The notes beneath the pieces are model-generated. The model made no database searches and was not told the origin of the DNA. It saw nothing but the letters and a program-made list of their open reading frames with translations. Below are positions 24,082 through 32,532 of a stretch of DNA of 64,000 nt, piece by piece (the first letter of the stretch is position 1; each line of letters begins with the position of its first letter). Both the position numbers and the translations under genes were made by a program. The DNA lies in assembly GCA_002436415.1 (NCBI GenBank), contig DJMA01000052.1, positions 14,512 to 78,511 on the forward strand, in the 5' to 3' direction. The DNA is from Bdellovibrionaceae bacterium UBA6502. GTDB lineage: Bacteria; Bdellovibrionota; Bdellovibrionia; Bdellovibrionales; UBA840.

Positions 24082-25012
24082 AGTGGAAAGTTACTTATCC
24101 GCATTAGAAAGAGAACTGCAGAACTTAAGCACGAGTGAACGCGCTGAGATAGTTTTGGAGATTAAAAGTCACATTCAAGAAAGCATTGAGCATGAAGGCA
24201 CAAAGCTTGAAGATGTCTTAAAAGATCTAGGTAGCCCAAAAGATGTGGCAACAAAATATTTATTAGACCGTGGAATTTCTTGGAAACCAAGTGGTTCATC
24301 CGCAGGCGCTAGCGTAGCAATTGGGATTTTTAAATGGTTAACGATTGGGTTTATTTCAATGATGGCTTTTATTGCTTTAATGGTATTTATGGTTTTTAAG
24401 CAGTTTTCCCCTTTCGTTGATGTTAACGAAGAAATGGGGAAAGTTAAACTTTTTGGCGGCATGATCAATGTTGATGAAAAGATAATGGAAAATTTTGATG
24501 GAGATTTCGACTTTGAAATAAGCGATTCTGCCCAACACAGATATGAGAGAAATTTTGCCATCGAGCCAGGTGTGAGAATTGAAACCATTGATGTAAACTT
24601 TGGCAATGGTAAGTTAGAAATTGAAAATCACTTAAATAATACAATTCGTTTATCTTGTAAGACCAGAAAATCAGACACTGATCTAGTTGAGCCAAGTATT
24701 TTGCAAAAAGAGAGCATTGTTGAAATTGATATGTTGAAGCACTCGGGTGGAAAATGCGAGCTCTATGTACCACCAAATCTTTTTTTAAATGTTAAGGCAA
24801 AAAATGGCAGAGTAGAGTTAGAAAAATTGGTGAATCCAATGACTGTAAAATTAAACAACGGAAAAATTAGCTTTGAAAATGCTCCAGGAGCGAAATACAA
24901 GTTTGATATCGACCTTGGTATGGGAAAAGCGGATGGTTTTAAGAGTTCAAATGCTGCTGATGCCATTGAAGTAAAGTTAAGTCTCGATAAGGGACGAATC
25001 TCTAACGATTAA
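24071..25012 (+). CDS. HAAS-domain membrane protein with DUF4097-like outer domain
   Basis: A 313-residue protein. Residues 1-70 form a HAAS/DUF1700-type helical domain (SYLSALERELQNLSTSERAEI, KDLGSPKDVATKYL). About residues 82-112 form a membrane segment. The rest is a repetitive beta domain (IETIDVNFGNGKLEIE, VKAKNGRVELE, VKLNNGKISFE) like the DUF4097 putative adhesin or beta-roll. ATG 24071 has GGAGAG just upstream; the longer reading from 24005 is out of place within padR. Envelope stress sensing with PadR is a common proposal for such pairs. Confidence 0.88.
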   Translation: MNSKVESYLSALERELQNLSTSERAEIVLEIKSHIQESIEHEGTKLEDVLKDLGSPKDVATKYLLDRGISWKPSGSSAGASVAIGIFKWLTIGFISMMAFIALMVFMVFKQFSPFVDVNEEMGKVKLFGGMINVDEKIMENFDGDFDFEISDSAQHRYERNFAIEPGVRIETIDVNFGNGKLEIENHLNNTIRLSCKTRKSDTDLVEPSILQKESIVEIDMLKHSGGKCELYVPPNLFLNVKAKNGRVELEKLVNPMTVKLNNGKISFENAPGAKYKFDIDLGMGKADGFKSSNAADAIEVKLSLDKGRISND

Positions 25013-25047
25013 AATAAAATCTATTCTCTAATTGGCCTAAAGTTGGT

Positions 25048-25074
25048 TCAATCTCGGATGCAGATTTCCGATAA
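25048..25074 (+). promoter_or_regulatory. Candidate sigma-28 promoter of the diguanylate cyclase gene
   Basis: TCAATCTC (4 of 8 to TAAAGTTT) and TCCGATAA (7 of 8 to GCCGATAA) are separated by 11 nt. The TTG start is 24 nt past the -10. A perfect 8-bp inverted repeat CAGATTTC / GAAATCTG (25061-25068, 25075-25082) encloses CGATAA. The -10 is good and the -35 is weak. Confidence 0.4.
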
Positions 25075-25098
25075 GAAATCTGTATTTGGGAGGTAAGT

Positions 25099-26211
25099 TT
25101 GAAGGCTTGGATCAATAAATTAATGGACGGCTTAGAGTTTGATTGGAAAGAGGACAAAGACGGAAGCCAAGTTGCAGAGCAACCAGAAATTTCAGAAGAG
25201 TTAGCGACCATTCTTTATGTAATTGATCATTACAACAAATACCTCTTTGAAATTGAAAAACATCCAATTCGTAAAACTCGTCAGGAGTTTGATGAGTATG
25301 CAAAAATGATTGTTCGAGGAAACGACAATAATCGTGAACGCGCTTTATTTAATTTTCGAAAGTTCTTCAGTTCCTATCGAATCGATGAAGTGTCTTATAT
25401 CCAACAAACCTTTGATGATTTTAAAACTATCATTTGGGATTTTGTCGATCAACTGGGAGAAGAGTTTCGCCATGCTGAAGCCGAAGACAATGATGTGAAG
25501 GCAAGCTTTGATCAGCTAAAGGAAGCTGTGGAAGCAGACAGCATCGATGAATTGAGAAACCATTCAAGAAACTTCATCGATTGTTTCATCGAATATCAAA
25601 CTCGACAGGAACATAGCAATAAAAAGCGTATTCACAAGATGAAAAAGAACCTTGATGTAGTTAGAGAAAAATTGGTAGAGGCAAACGATAGTATGCGCCG
25701 CGATCATTTAACGGGTGCATTTAATCGCAAGAGCTTTGATGAAAAAATGGAAGAGCATTGGCGAATGTATCAAATGGAGCCCAAGCCGTTAAGTCTGTTA
25801 ATGATGGATATAGATTATTTTAAAAAGATTAACGACAACTACGGACATCCTGTTGGTGACTTCGTCTTACAAGAGTGTGTTAAAATCATTCAAGACCATT
25901 TTACAGATAAAAATCAGTTCGTTTCTCGAATAGGCGGAGAAGAATTTAGTGTGATTCTTCCTAAGATAGAGAGTCGAGACGCAGAAAAGTTAGTAAAGTC
26001 ACTCCAAGATAAAATTCGCAAAGAGGTTTTTATTGATGGTGAACATCGAATCCAATTTACCATTAGTGTTGGTATCGCTGAGATTTGCCATGATGAAACT
26101 ATAGAAGAATGGATGAAACGTGCAGACGACGCTTTGTACGAATCCAAGAACACGGGGCGAGATAAATACACAGTTTCTCCTAGATTACGTGTTAAGTCAG
26201 TAGCTTCTTAA
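25099..26211 (+). CDS. Diguanylate cyclase (GGDEF)
   Basis: A 370-residue soluble protein. Residues 1-195 are helical with no known sensor domain; a coiled coil at about 170-200 leads to the GGDEF domain (about 205-365). The active site is GGEEF at 279-283, preceded by LMMDIDYFKKINDNYGH. The inhibitory RxxD site is absent, since the residues before GGEEF read DKNQFVSRI. It should make cyclic di-GMP without product feedback. TTG 25099 follows GGGAGG by 5 nt, a strong reason for this start. Confidence 0.93.
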   Translation: MKAWINKLMDGLEFDWKEDKDGSQVAEQPEISEELATILYVIDHYNKYLFEIEKHPIRKTRQEFDEYAKMIVRGNDNNRERALFNFRKFFSSYRIDEVSYIQQTFDDFKTIIWDFVDQLGEEFRHAEAEDNDVKASFDQLKEAVEADSIDELRNHSRNFIDCFIEYQTRQEHSNKKRIHKMKKNLDVVREKLVEANDSMRRDHLTGAFNRKSFDEKMEEHWRMYQMEPKPLSLLMMDIDYFKKINDNYGHPVGDFVLQECVKIIQDHFTDKNQFVSRIGGEEFSVILPKIESRDAEKLVKSLQDKIRKEVFIDGEHRIQFTISVGIAEICHDETIEEWMKRADDALYESKNTGRDKYTVSPRLRVKSVAS

Positions 26212-26238
26212 GTGCCGAAATTTAAATATCGTATAAAA

Positions 26239-26269
26239 AAAGCGGAATCCTTCTTATGGATTCCGCTTT
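26239..26269. terminator. Bidirectional terminator between GGDEF and subtilase genes
   Basis: AAAGCGGAATCC and GGATTCCGCTTT form a perfect 12-bp stem with a 7-nt loop, with an A run before and a T run after, so it serves both convergent genes. Its right arm touches the subtilase stop codon. Confidence 0.92.
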
Positions 26270-27465
26270 TATCTTGCCGCTCCTAAGGCAGCACTTTCTA
26301 AGTTGTCTTGAAGGACATGGTAAGCGTTTAGCCTTCGGCCTTCTTTTGAATAAGGCAGAAGTTTTTCCTCTTTGTCTGAGCTTTTAATCAACTGAGCCTT
26401 TATTTCTTGATAGTCCATTTCCACGATGGAATTGGAGTAAAGTAAGGCCGCAGTTTTACTGACAAAGGCAGTCGCTTGAGATGTACCAGTTAGGCTTTTC
26501 GTTTTTCCATTTAAACCAAAGCTTAGGATGTCTGCTCCTGGAGCGAATAGATCGATACTAGATCTTCCATAGTTGGAACTTGCGATCTTTCTACTCTCTT
26601 TTGACATAGATCCAATACTCAAAATGTTGTCTTGCTTGTATCCAGCAGGATAATAGGGACGACGGTCGTTGTTTGAGGAATGGTTTCCGGCGGCGGCGAC
26701 AAAAAGAACGCCTTGGTTTTTAGCGTATTTAATGGCTTCTTCTTCTTCGTAACTAAAGGCGTAGCCACCAGCAGAGTAGTTGATAATTTTAGCTCCCATG
26801 TCTACGGCATACCGAATCGCTGAGGCCGTGTTCTTTATGCTTTGTTCGGTAGAGTTTTCTTCTTTAAAGAACTTCAAAGGTAAAATTTCAATCTCATGTT
26901 TTTGTGGATCGAGTTGGTCGATAATGATTCCGGCAATATGAGTACCATGAGAGTTCGTGTCCTCAGGTAATGGATCGTTGTCGGCAAAATCCCATCCACG
27001 ATAATCATCTATATACCCATTCATATCATCATCAATTCCGTTTTTAGACTTTTCCACTCCGTTTTTATCTAAGCCCATTTCTCCAGAATTATAAGATAAA
27101 AACTTTTTCAGATTTTGATTGTCATAATCCATTCCCGTATCAATGATGGCAACAATCACTTTTCGCTGTGGATTAATCTTACTCAAAGCTCTTCCCAATT
27201 CGATGCTTTCATTTCCCCAAGCTTTTTTAGCTTTTGGAAGTTTTAGTAGATTTCTAAGATTAGTCGAATCTTCCACGGCATTTATTCTACGCATAGTTCT
27301 TCGCTCTCGATGGTCAGTTCTACGATCTCTGATTTCTTCCAGCTCATTTATAAAGCTCGCATAGTCTTGAAAAATCTTTTGAATTGAATGTAAATAGTCG
27401 AGAATAAGTAAACTGATTCCTAAAAATACAATAGACCCATCTCGCCACACTTTGGCGTTATGCAT
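26269..27465 (-). CDS. Subtilisin-like serine protease (S8), membrane-anchored
   Basis: A 398-residue subtilase. The triad is D109 (AIIDTGMD), H173 (NSHGTHIAG) and S329 (GTSQATA), with the oxyanion Asn in AAAGNHSS. An N-terminal hydrophobic segment (SIVFLGISLLILDYL) may be a signal anchor, followed by a charged propeptide-like region. A D-x-D-x-N calcium-like loop (DKNGVEKSKNGIDDDMNGYIDD) precedes the His motif. GGGGG lies 5 nt before ATG 27465. Secreted or surface-held proteolysis suits prey digestion; that is inference. Confidence 0.9.
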   Translation of the reverse strand: MHNAKVWRDGSIVFLGISLLILDYLHSIQKIFQDYASFINELEEIRDRRTDHRERRTMRRINAVEDSTNLRNLLKLPKAKKAWGNESIELGRALSKINPQRKVIVAIIDTGMDYDNQNLKKFLSYNSGEMGLDKNGVEKSKNGIDDDMNGYIDDYRGWDFADNDPLPEDTNSHGTHIAGIIIDQLDPQKHEIEILPLKFFKEENSTEQSIKNTASAIRYAVDMGAKIINYSAGGYAFSYEEEEAIKYAKNQGVLFVAAAGNHSSNNDRRPYYPAGYKQDNILSIGSMSKESRKIASSNYGRSSIDLFAPGADILSFGLNGKTKSLTGTSQATAFVSKTAALLYSNSIVEMDYQEIKAQLIKSSDKEEKLLPYSKEGRRLNAYHVLQDNLESAALGAAR

Positions 27466-27705
27466 ACTGCCCCCTTTGATTTTTTTGAAAATAAAAAAAA
27501 GAAATAACCAGTAATAAGCTAGGTCACTCTTACTAATGCAAGCCCAGGGCCAGCTCTATTGCTTGTATTTTAAAGAAAAAGTAAAGAAGCTAGTCGACTG
27601 TCTAAAAGATCTACGGGGCTTTGGCCTTAAACTAATCAAAATTTGTTTTCATAGGACTTAGCTCTATTTAACATAAATGGATCAATAGTGAGCGAGGAGC
27701 TACAA

Positions 27706-27942
27706 ATGAACGAAGATGAATTGGTCGATGTACTTTTAGTGTTAAAAGAAAATGCGGATTTAAGAGATATTTTCTTAAAAGTTTTGGAGCAAGCTTCGTT
27801 TTCTCAACAACAAAGAATTGCTGTACTTAGAAATTCATTGGAGCAAAAAAAAGCGCCTCAAGAAATCATTGGATTTTTAAAGAGTCTTAGTGATGTACAT
27901 ACGGCAAACTTCGTTTATACAGAATTAAAAAAGGCAGCTTAA
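27706..27942 (+). CDS. Small helical protein of unknown function
   Basis: A 78-residue, all-helical cytosolic protein with no recognised family. It contains LVDVLLVLKENADLRDIFLKV and ends FVYTELKKAA. ATG 27706 is chosen over GTG 27688 because GAGGAG lies 6 nt before it. Its stop codon is built into the stem of a terminator shared with the convergent glutathione peroxidase gene, supporting a real, tightly bounded transcript. Confidence 0.65.
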   Translation: MNEDELVDVLLVLKENADLRDIFLKVLEQASFSQQQRIAVLRNSLEQKKAPQEIIGFLKSLSDVHTANFVYTELKKAA

Positions 27943-27959
27943 ATAAGCTGCCTTTTTTT
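27932..27959. terminator. Bidirectional terminator between small protein and gpx genes
   Basis: AGGCAGCTTA (27932-27941) and TAAGCTGCCT (27944-27953) form a perfect 10-bp stem with a 2-nt loop, flanked by an A run before and seven T after. It contains the stop codon of the small gene. Confidence 0.92.
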
Positions 27960-28431
27960 ATAGGTAATCTTTTAGTTCTTTTTCAATTTTCTCAGGAGTG
28001 TCTTGTGGGGCATATCGCTTAACCACATTGCCTTGGCGGTCCACTAGGAACTTTGTAAAGTTCCATTTAATTGCCTCGCTTCCAAGAAGGCCTTTTGCCT
28101 CTGATTTTAAGTAAGCAAATAGTGGATCAGTATTGTCACCATTCACCTCAATTTTTTTAAACAGTGGAAAGCTAGCTTTGTAGTTTAAATCACAAAACTG
28201 GGCAATCTCTTCATCAGTTCCAGGTTCTTGTCCACCAAATTGATTACAAGGAAAAGCAAGAACGGCAAAGCCTTGGCCAGCGTACTCTTTATGAAGTCTT
28301 TCAAGGCCTTCATACTGAGGAGTAAAACCGCAAGCGGAAGCAGTGTTTACAATAAGTACGACTTTGTTTTCGTAGTCTTTCATAGAAACTGTTTCACCGT
28401 TATTTAATTTTGCTTCGTGATCGTAAAACAT
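27958..28431 (-). CDS. Glutathione peroxidase family (Cys type)
   Basis: A 157-residue peroxidase. The catalytic Cys is C34 in NTASACGFT, the tetrad Gln is in FPCNQFGGQEPG and the Trp/Asn pair in KWNFTKFLVD. It is the Cys rather than selenocysteine form; such bacterial enzymes often use thioredoxin. It would reduce peroxides and lipid hydroperoxides in the cytosol. Confidence 0.95.
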   Translation of the reverse strand: MFYDHEAKLNNGETVSMKDYENKVVLIVNTASACGFTPQYEGLERLHKEYAGQGFAVLAFPCNQFGGQEPGTDEEIAQFCDLNYKASFPLFKKIEVNGDNTDPLFAYLKSEAKGLLGSEAIKWNFTKFLVDRQGNVVKRYAPQDTPEKIEKELKDYL

Positions 28432-28595
28432 AATTACCTCTGCATCTGTTTAGTTTTTGCGTCTTAGATTCGATATACATTTTAAAAGATTTTTTTAAGA
28501 TCTTCATTCAATAAATAGAAGAATGTGTATCTTTAGGTTAGAAGCGCTTGCTAGGCATTCAAATGGCCTTCTGACTAAACCAAATCACTCGGATT

Positions 28596-28976
28596 TTATT
28601 GTGTTTTATCTGAATTTTTTGGTTCTTCATTTCTTGTGGCAATAAATGCAATTACTCCTGTAATTACAAAGACCACCACTGCTTTTAATTCTAAAGGCAT
28701 GCTGGGGCGACTTAAAGGAAAAGACACTCCAATGAGAATCATACTGATGGCAAGGACCTTATATTTTCGACGAATTCTTTTGTGTTGCTGCCAATCTTTG
28801 AGAAAGGGCCCAAGGTATTTATTTTCAATTAAATAAGAGTGAAACTTAGGAGAGCCTCTCTCAAAGAAAAAGGCCGCCAAGATAACAAAAGGAGTGGTGG
28901 GTAGAAGCGGTACGAACACGCCGACAAAGCCTAGAAGACAACAAAAAATTCCTAAGCTTAAAAAGACAATGCGCAT
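28596..28976 (-). CDS. DUF454 (YbaN-like) inner-membrane protein
   Basis: A 126-residue protein matching the DUF454 pattern: GFVGVFVPLLPTTPFVILAAFFFERGSP with the PLLPTTPF motif, then HKRIRRKYKVLAIS. Three to four membrane segments are seen. The function is unknown in the family. It begins 3 nt after the antiporter stop and must share its transcript. Confidence 0.92.
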   Translation of the reverse strand: MRIVFLSLGIFCCLLGFVGVFVPLLPTTPFVILAAFFFERGSPKFHSYLIENKYLGPFLKDWQQHKRIRRKYKVLAISMILIGVSFPLSRPSMPLELKAVVVFVITGVIAFIATRNEEPKNSDKTQ

Positions 28977-28979
28977 AAG

Positions 28980-30128
28980 TTAGCCAAACAAAGATGTATC
29001 ATCATAATTTTTAGGTGGAGTTCTTTTTAAAAGAATCGCTGGTATGATGGAACTTACTACTGTGTAAATGATCAATCCAACAATAGCATCATTTCGAACC
29101 CCTTCATCTTTTAAGATCAAGGCGATCACCACACCAAAAATTAAAGTGGGTAACAGTGAAATACTAACTTTTCTGTGTTCATCATCTCCGATATTCAATA
29201 AATATCTCATCGGTAAAAAGGTAGTGAAGTATCTTAATGGAATAAAGATAAGTAGAAAGCCTAATCCAAACAAAGCTCCAGCCCAATCAAAAGTCATATC
29301 TGAGATCGTCAGGCCAGCTCGGAAGAAGTAAAATGGTACGAAGAAGGCAAAGAATAGTTGCAGTGAATAAAGTAAACGACCTGTTTTTTCATCTTCGTCA
29401 AAATGATGAAACTGCGAGGCAACCATTCCGACAATGAAGGCACCCACAAGATAGTAGGTTCCGATTTCTCTAGTGATAATTCCACACAAAAAGGCAATTA
29501 GGACTAAGAAGGTCATCTCAGAGTCTGGAGCGAAGGGTGCAATTTTCTTAAGAAATAACTTAAAGAAATAGGGAAGAATAAGAATCATACCTACAATCAC
29601 CGCAAGAGATAGTAAAAGCTTCCCAATAGACTCTGATTGTAGAGTAAAGAACAAGATTAAAATTGCCACAATTTCGGCGGCGATGGATTTGTTTCGTATC
29701 CAGGTCTTAACTTCATCGGTTAACTCGTAACCATGAACGGAGTTTAGAATAAAGCCCGTGCTTGGCGTTGTTAATCCAAGTGCTAAAATCAATGAGGCTT
29801 TTGTACCAAGTCGAAAATAGTAATCGATGGCTACCGTCGTTAACATAATTAAAAACAAACTTAGACCAATTGATTTTAACAGAAACTTATAGTTCTTTTT
29901 TAAAACCGCCACTTCCACTTCCATTCCAGCAAATAGAAATAAGGAAGTGATCCCAAGAGTCGATAAAATATAGAGTGTTTGAGAACCTTCAAACCAATCC
30001 AAACCAAAGCCAGTTGCAACACCTAATACGATCGCTGTGATTCCTGATGGAACTCCGTAGCGCATTAATATCTTAGGTAAAAGTAAGATGGCGGCAATCA
30101 AAATGAAGTATTGTAAATCTGTCGTCAA
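28980..30128 (-). CDS. CPA2-type cation:proton antiporter
   Basis: A 382-residue protein with about 12 membrane segments and the KefB/NapA-like core: SLFLFAGMEVE, LGLTTPSTGFILNS, and GAFIVGMVASQF. It is short, without the C-terminal TrkA-N domain of KefB/KefC, so ligand gating is unlikely. It should exchange Na+ or K+ for H+. It is co-transcribed with the DUF454 gene. Confidence 0.9.
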   Translation of the reverse strand: MTTDLQYFILIAAILLLPKILMRYGVPSGITAIVLGVATGFGLDWFEGSQTLYILSTLGITSLFLFAGMEVEVAVLKKNYKFLLKSIGLSLFLIMLTTVAIDYYFRLGTKASLILALGLTTPSTGFILNSVHGYELTDEVKTWIRNKSIAAEIVAILILFFTLQSESIGKLLLSLAVIVGMILILPYFFKLFLKKIAPFAPDSEMTFLVLIAFLCGIITREIGTYYLVGAFIVGMVASQFHHFDEDEKTGRLLYSLQLFFAFFVPFYFFRAGLTISDMTFDWAGALFGLGFLLIFIPLRYFTTFLPMRYLLNIGDDEHRKVSISLLPTLIFGVVIALILKDEGVRNDAIVGLIIYTVVSSIIPAILLKRTPPKNYDDTSLFG

Positions 30129-30398
30129 ATCTTCTCCTAAAAAGAACCAGACACTATTATAAGGTAAAGAAGAGAAATCTGGAATAAAAACAGTCCATCT
30201 TTTCGCTAATTAGCAGAAATTTAACGAATTCAGTCTCTAATTTGGTTAAGATAGAGGCAATTAAAAGTCAGGCGAAAAGATTTTAGCTGATAAATTTAAG
30301 TAGATAATTTTTTATAATCCAACGAATTTCTAACATATTTAAAATTTAGAAATAGACTTAAATTTTTAGGTCTTGATAAAGCGAAAATAAAAAATTCT

Positions 30399-31460
30399 CT
30401 ATAAAAAGTGAATCATCCAAGCAACCAAGATAACCTGAGGCAAAGTCACTAGTGGCAAGGCGAAAGCGATTTTCCAAGATTTGGTATTTTCTTTTAGTAC
30501 CATAATCTCAGTATAGTCTGTAGAAACTCCTGCCATCATAAAAGCAAAGGCATTTCCAGGGGACTTCGCACGCAGGAAAATGTCACTGGCAATCGGGGCA
30601 GAACCCTCGGAACAAACTTCTAAGATGCTTGCAAAGATGATTGTAAGAAATAGTCCAAACCCAGTGTTTCCGAAATACTCTTCGTATTGGGCAACGCTTA
30701 AAATCTCGCGAATAGCAGAAGCTAAGATGATTCCAATGAACAACCATTTGATGATGCTCTTTGAGTCTTTGATTCCATGCCACACAACGTCTCTTAGAAA
30801 CGCAATGGGTGTTTTTGGGATTTCTTGCCAAAATGATTTTTGTTCGAATTGGTTTTCATCTTGTAAGTTTGATGAAGCTGGATTTTCGGGAAGTTTACCG
30901 ATCTTCACTAAGTAGTTGAAGATTACACCAGACACAACAGCGATGATCATGGATAAAACGATGAAAGCCATTGTCCAAGAAAAGCCAATTAAACTGATTA
31001 AAATTAATGTTAATGAAAATGAGTTCCAAGGACTAGCAATTAAAAAAGCCATGGTCTGTCCAAGACTCATTCCTTTATTGTAAAGCTTAACTCCCACCAT
31101 TAAAATTCCATGGGAACATAAATCTAAAAGCACTCCAGCTAGTGTGGCTCTCAAGATTCCAGAAAAGTTCTTACCATTACCCATCAGTTTTTGAATACTA
31201 GATTGGGGCACATAATGTAAAACGCCAACGGCAAAGCCACCTAAAACGATACCAAACCACATTTCATTTAATAACTCGTAACAATGGTGGGTGAAGTTTT
31301 GAAGTTGTGGGAAATTGATTTGCTCTAAAGGTATATGCAACAAATGAACTAGGTAAGCAGCAGCCACAATGCTAAAGGATCCGATGAGCCACCAGTCCTT
31401 TTTTCCAGGGCCAGGGCTACAATGACTTTCTTCTTCTTTGGGTCCACAACAACTACTCAT
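30399..31460 (-). CDS. SO_0444-like Cu/Zn efflux permease
   Basis: A 353-residue permease (ArsP/DUF318 superfamily) with about eight membrane segments. The N-terminus begins SSCCGPKEEESHCSPGPG, a Cys/His metal-binding head typical of the SO_0444-type Cu/Zn exporters. LLDLCSHGILMVGVKLY and LEVCSEGSAPIASDI are repeated permease motifs with the conserved Cys. It is divergent from the MerC-like gene, so a metal-handling pair is likely. The metal is not fixed by sequence. Confidence 0.85.
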   Translation of the reverse strand: MSSCCGPKEEESHCSPGPGKKDWWLIGSFSIVAAAYLVHLLHIPLEQINFPQLQNFTHHCYELLNEMWFGIVLGGFAVGVLHYVPQSSIQKLMGNGKNFSGILRATLAGVLLDLCSHGILMVGVKLYNKGMSLGQTMAFLIASPWNSFSLTLILISLIGFSWTMAFIVLSMIIAVVSGVIFNYLVKIGKLPENPASSNLQDENQFEQKSFWQEIPKTPIAFLRDVVWHGIKDSKSIIKWLFIGIILASAIREILSVAQYEEYFGNTGFGLFLTIIFASILEVCSEGSAPIASDIFLRAKSPGNAFAFMMAGVSTDYTEIMVLKENTKSWKIAFALPLVTLPQVILVAWMIHFL

Positions 31461-31628
31461 ACTTCAGAGTTTAACAGGTTTTTTTCAAAAAGTTAGCTAG
31501 AAACTGGAGACAAAGGCATTCGATTTGATTTTTGAAAACTAAGTCCTAGTGCAAAAATTTCCTCTTAGAAAGCTCCTAAATACAAACTAAATAACAAAAC
31601 CCGAGAATTTCAGAAAACACTAGCCATG

Positions 31629-31666
31629 AGCCTAAAAATAAGGCTAAATCGGTCCTTCGAAAAGGA
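31629..31666 (+). other. Two small hairpins in the leader of the MerC-like gene
   Basis: AGCCT/AGGCT (31629-31633 and 31641-31645) and TCCTT/AAGGA (31653-31657 and 31662-31666, loop CGAA) lie one after the other, 34-71 nt before the start. Neither is a terminator. A metal-responsive leader is possible but not shown. Confidence 0.25.
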
Positions 31667-31699
31667 TGAATTTTGGAACCAACAAATAAAGTAATTTTT

Positions 31700-32212
31700 A
31701 TGAAGCATAAGCATACAAACTGTAATCACGATCATGGTCAAAACAAAGATTCTTTAGAGTCTCATAGCGAAAAGAAAGCTCATAAACACGTTCACGCTCA
31801 TGGAAAAGATCATATTCCTGCGGATAAGGTTGGTATTGCTCTAAGTATGATGTGTTTGGTTCATTGTTTGTTAGGTCCAATATTGATCGTTCTCTTGCCA
31901 AGCCTAGGTGGTTTTTTAGGGGGAGAGTCTTTTCATTGGTTAATGTTAGCCTTGGTAATTCCAGTGGCTTATTACTCTTTCTTTAAAACCTATCGCTCAC
32001 ATGGCTTTAAGCAAGCCATTCAAATTGGTAGTGTTGGAGTTGCTTTTTTAGTATTGGGAGTTTTAATTCCTGAGCTTATTCATGAGCATGATCACTCCGA
32101 AACCGGCTTGTTGAGCATGCATTCCTTAGAGACTGCCTTTACTGTATTTGGCGGTTTGGTTCTGGCTTTTGCTCACTACAAAAACTACCAACAATGCCAA
32201 TGCAAAGATTAG
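31700..32212 (+). CDS. MerC-domain membrane protein with His-rich head
   Basis: A 170-residue protein. The first 40 residues hold HKHTNCNHDHG and HKHVHAHGKDH, a strong metal-binding stretch. Four membrane segments follow, with the MerC-type MMCLVHCLLGP motif. The C-terminus ends CQCKD. ATG 31700 is chosen over TTG 31673 because the His-rich head starts there. MerC proteins take up Hg2+, but His-rich versions near Zn/Cu exporters are more likely to move Zn2+ or Cu+. Confidence 0.85.
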   Translation: MKHKHTNCNHDHGQNKDSLESHSEKKAHKHVHAHGKDHIPADKVGIALSMMCLVHCLLGPILIVLLPSLGGFLGGESFHWLMLALVIPVAYYSFFKTYRSHGFKQAIQIGSVGVAFLVLGVLIPELIHEHDHSETGLLSMHSLETAFTVFGGLVLAFAHYKNYQQCQCKD

Positions 32213-32532
32213 TTTTTAAATCATTATAAATTCGAATTTTTTCTGTATTAGACATTGGTTCAATCCATGCTGCTTTTGATAATTTGTAACTAATTTTTTC
32301 TAGCAGAAAATCAGAGTATTCCAATCCTTGGGTTTCAAATTTCAATGGAGTCTAGGGCCAATTTTAATCACTTCTTATGGAGCGGTTTTGAGTGTCATTC
32401 TTAATTGAAAATTAAGACTAAATTCACTCTAAAAGAACTTTGAGACACTTTTTGATACATTAAGATTAATAAGCCTTTTAGGTTTAAGTTCCAGCAAAGT
32501 AGGCTTTGATAAATCCCGATATATATTAGGAA
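32213..32532. other. 320-nt stretch without a gene
   Basis: It follows the MerC-like gene and precedes histidine kinase 2. The only structure I support is the sigma-28-like element at its right end. The rest is AT-rich with no open frame of note. Confidence 0.5.
32495..32522 (+). promoter_or_regulatory. Candidate sigma-28 promoter of histidine kinase 2
   Basis: CAAAGTAG (5 of 8) and CCCGATAT (6 of 8 to GCCGATAA) are separated by 12 nt. The -10 ends 10 nt before the ATG. This is the weakest match of the five, but the spacing equals that at the other sites. Confidence 0.3.

Noticed and set aside
24175..24776. Long minus-strand frames inside the HAAS gene
   Set aside because: They mirror the codon use of the plus-strand gene and have no starts with ribosome sites.
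25061..25082. Hairpin before the GGDEF gene as a c-di-GMP riboswitch
   Set aside because: Only 22 nt, with no GEMM-type core, and its left arm overlaps a promoter -10.
32260..32345. Possible tRNA because of GGTTCAATCC
   Set aside because: No acceptor stem or cloverleaf can be formed around it; no tRNA was found in the window.
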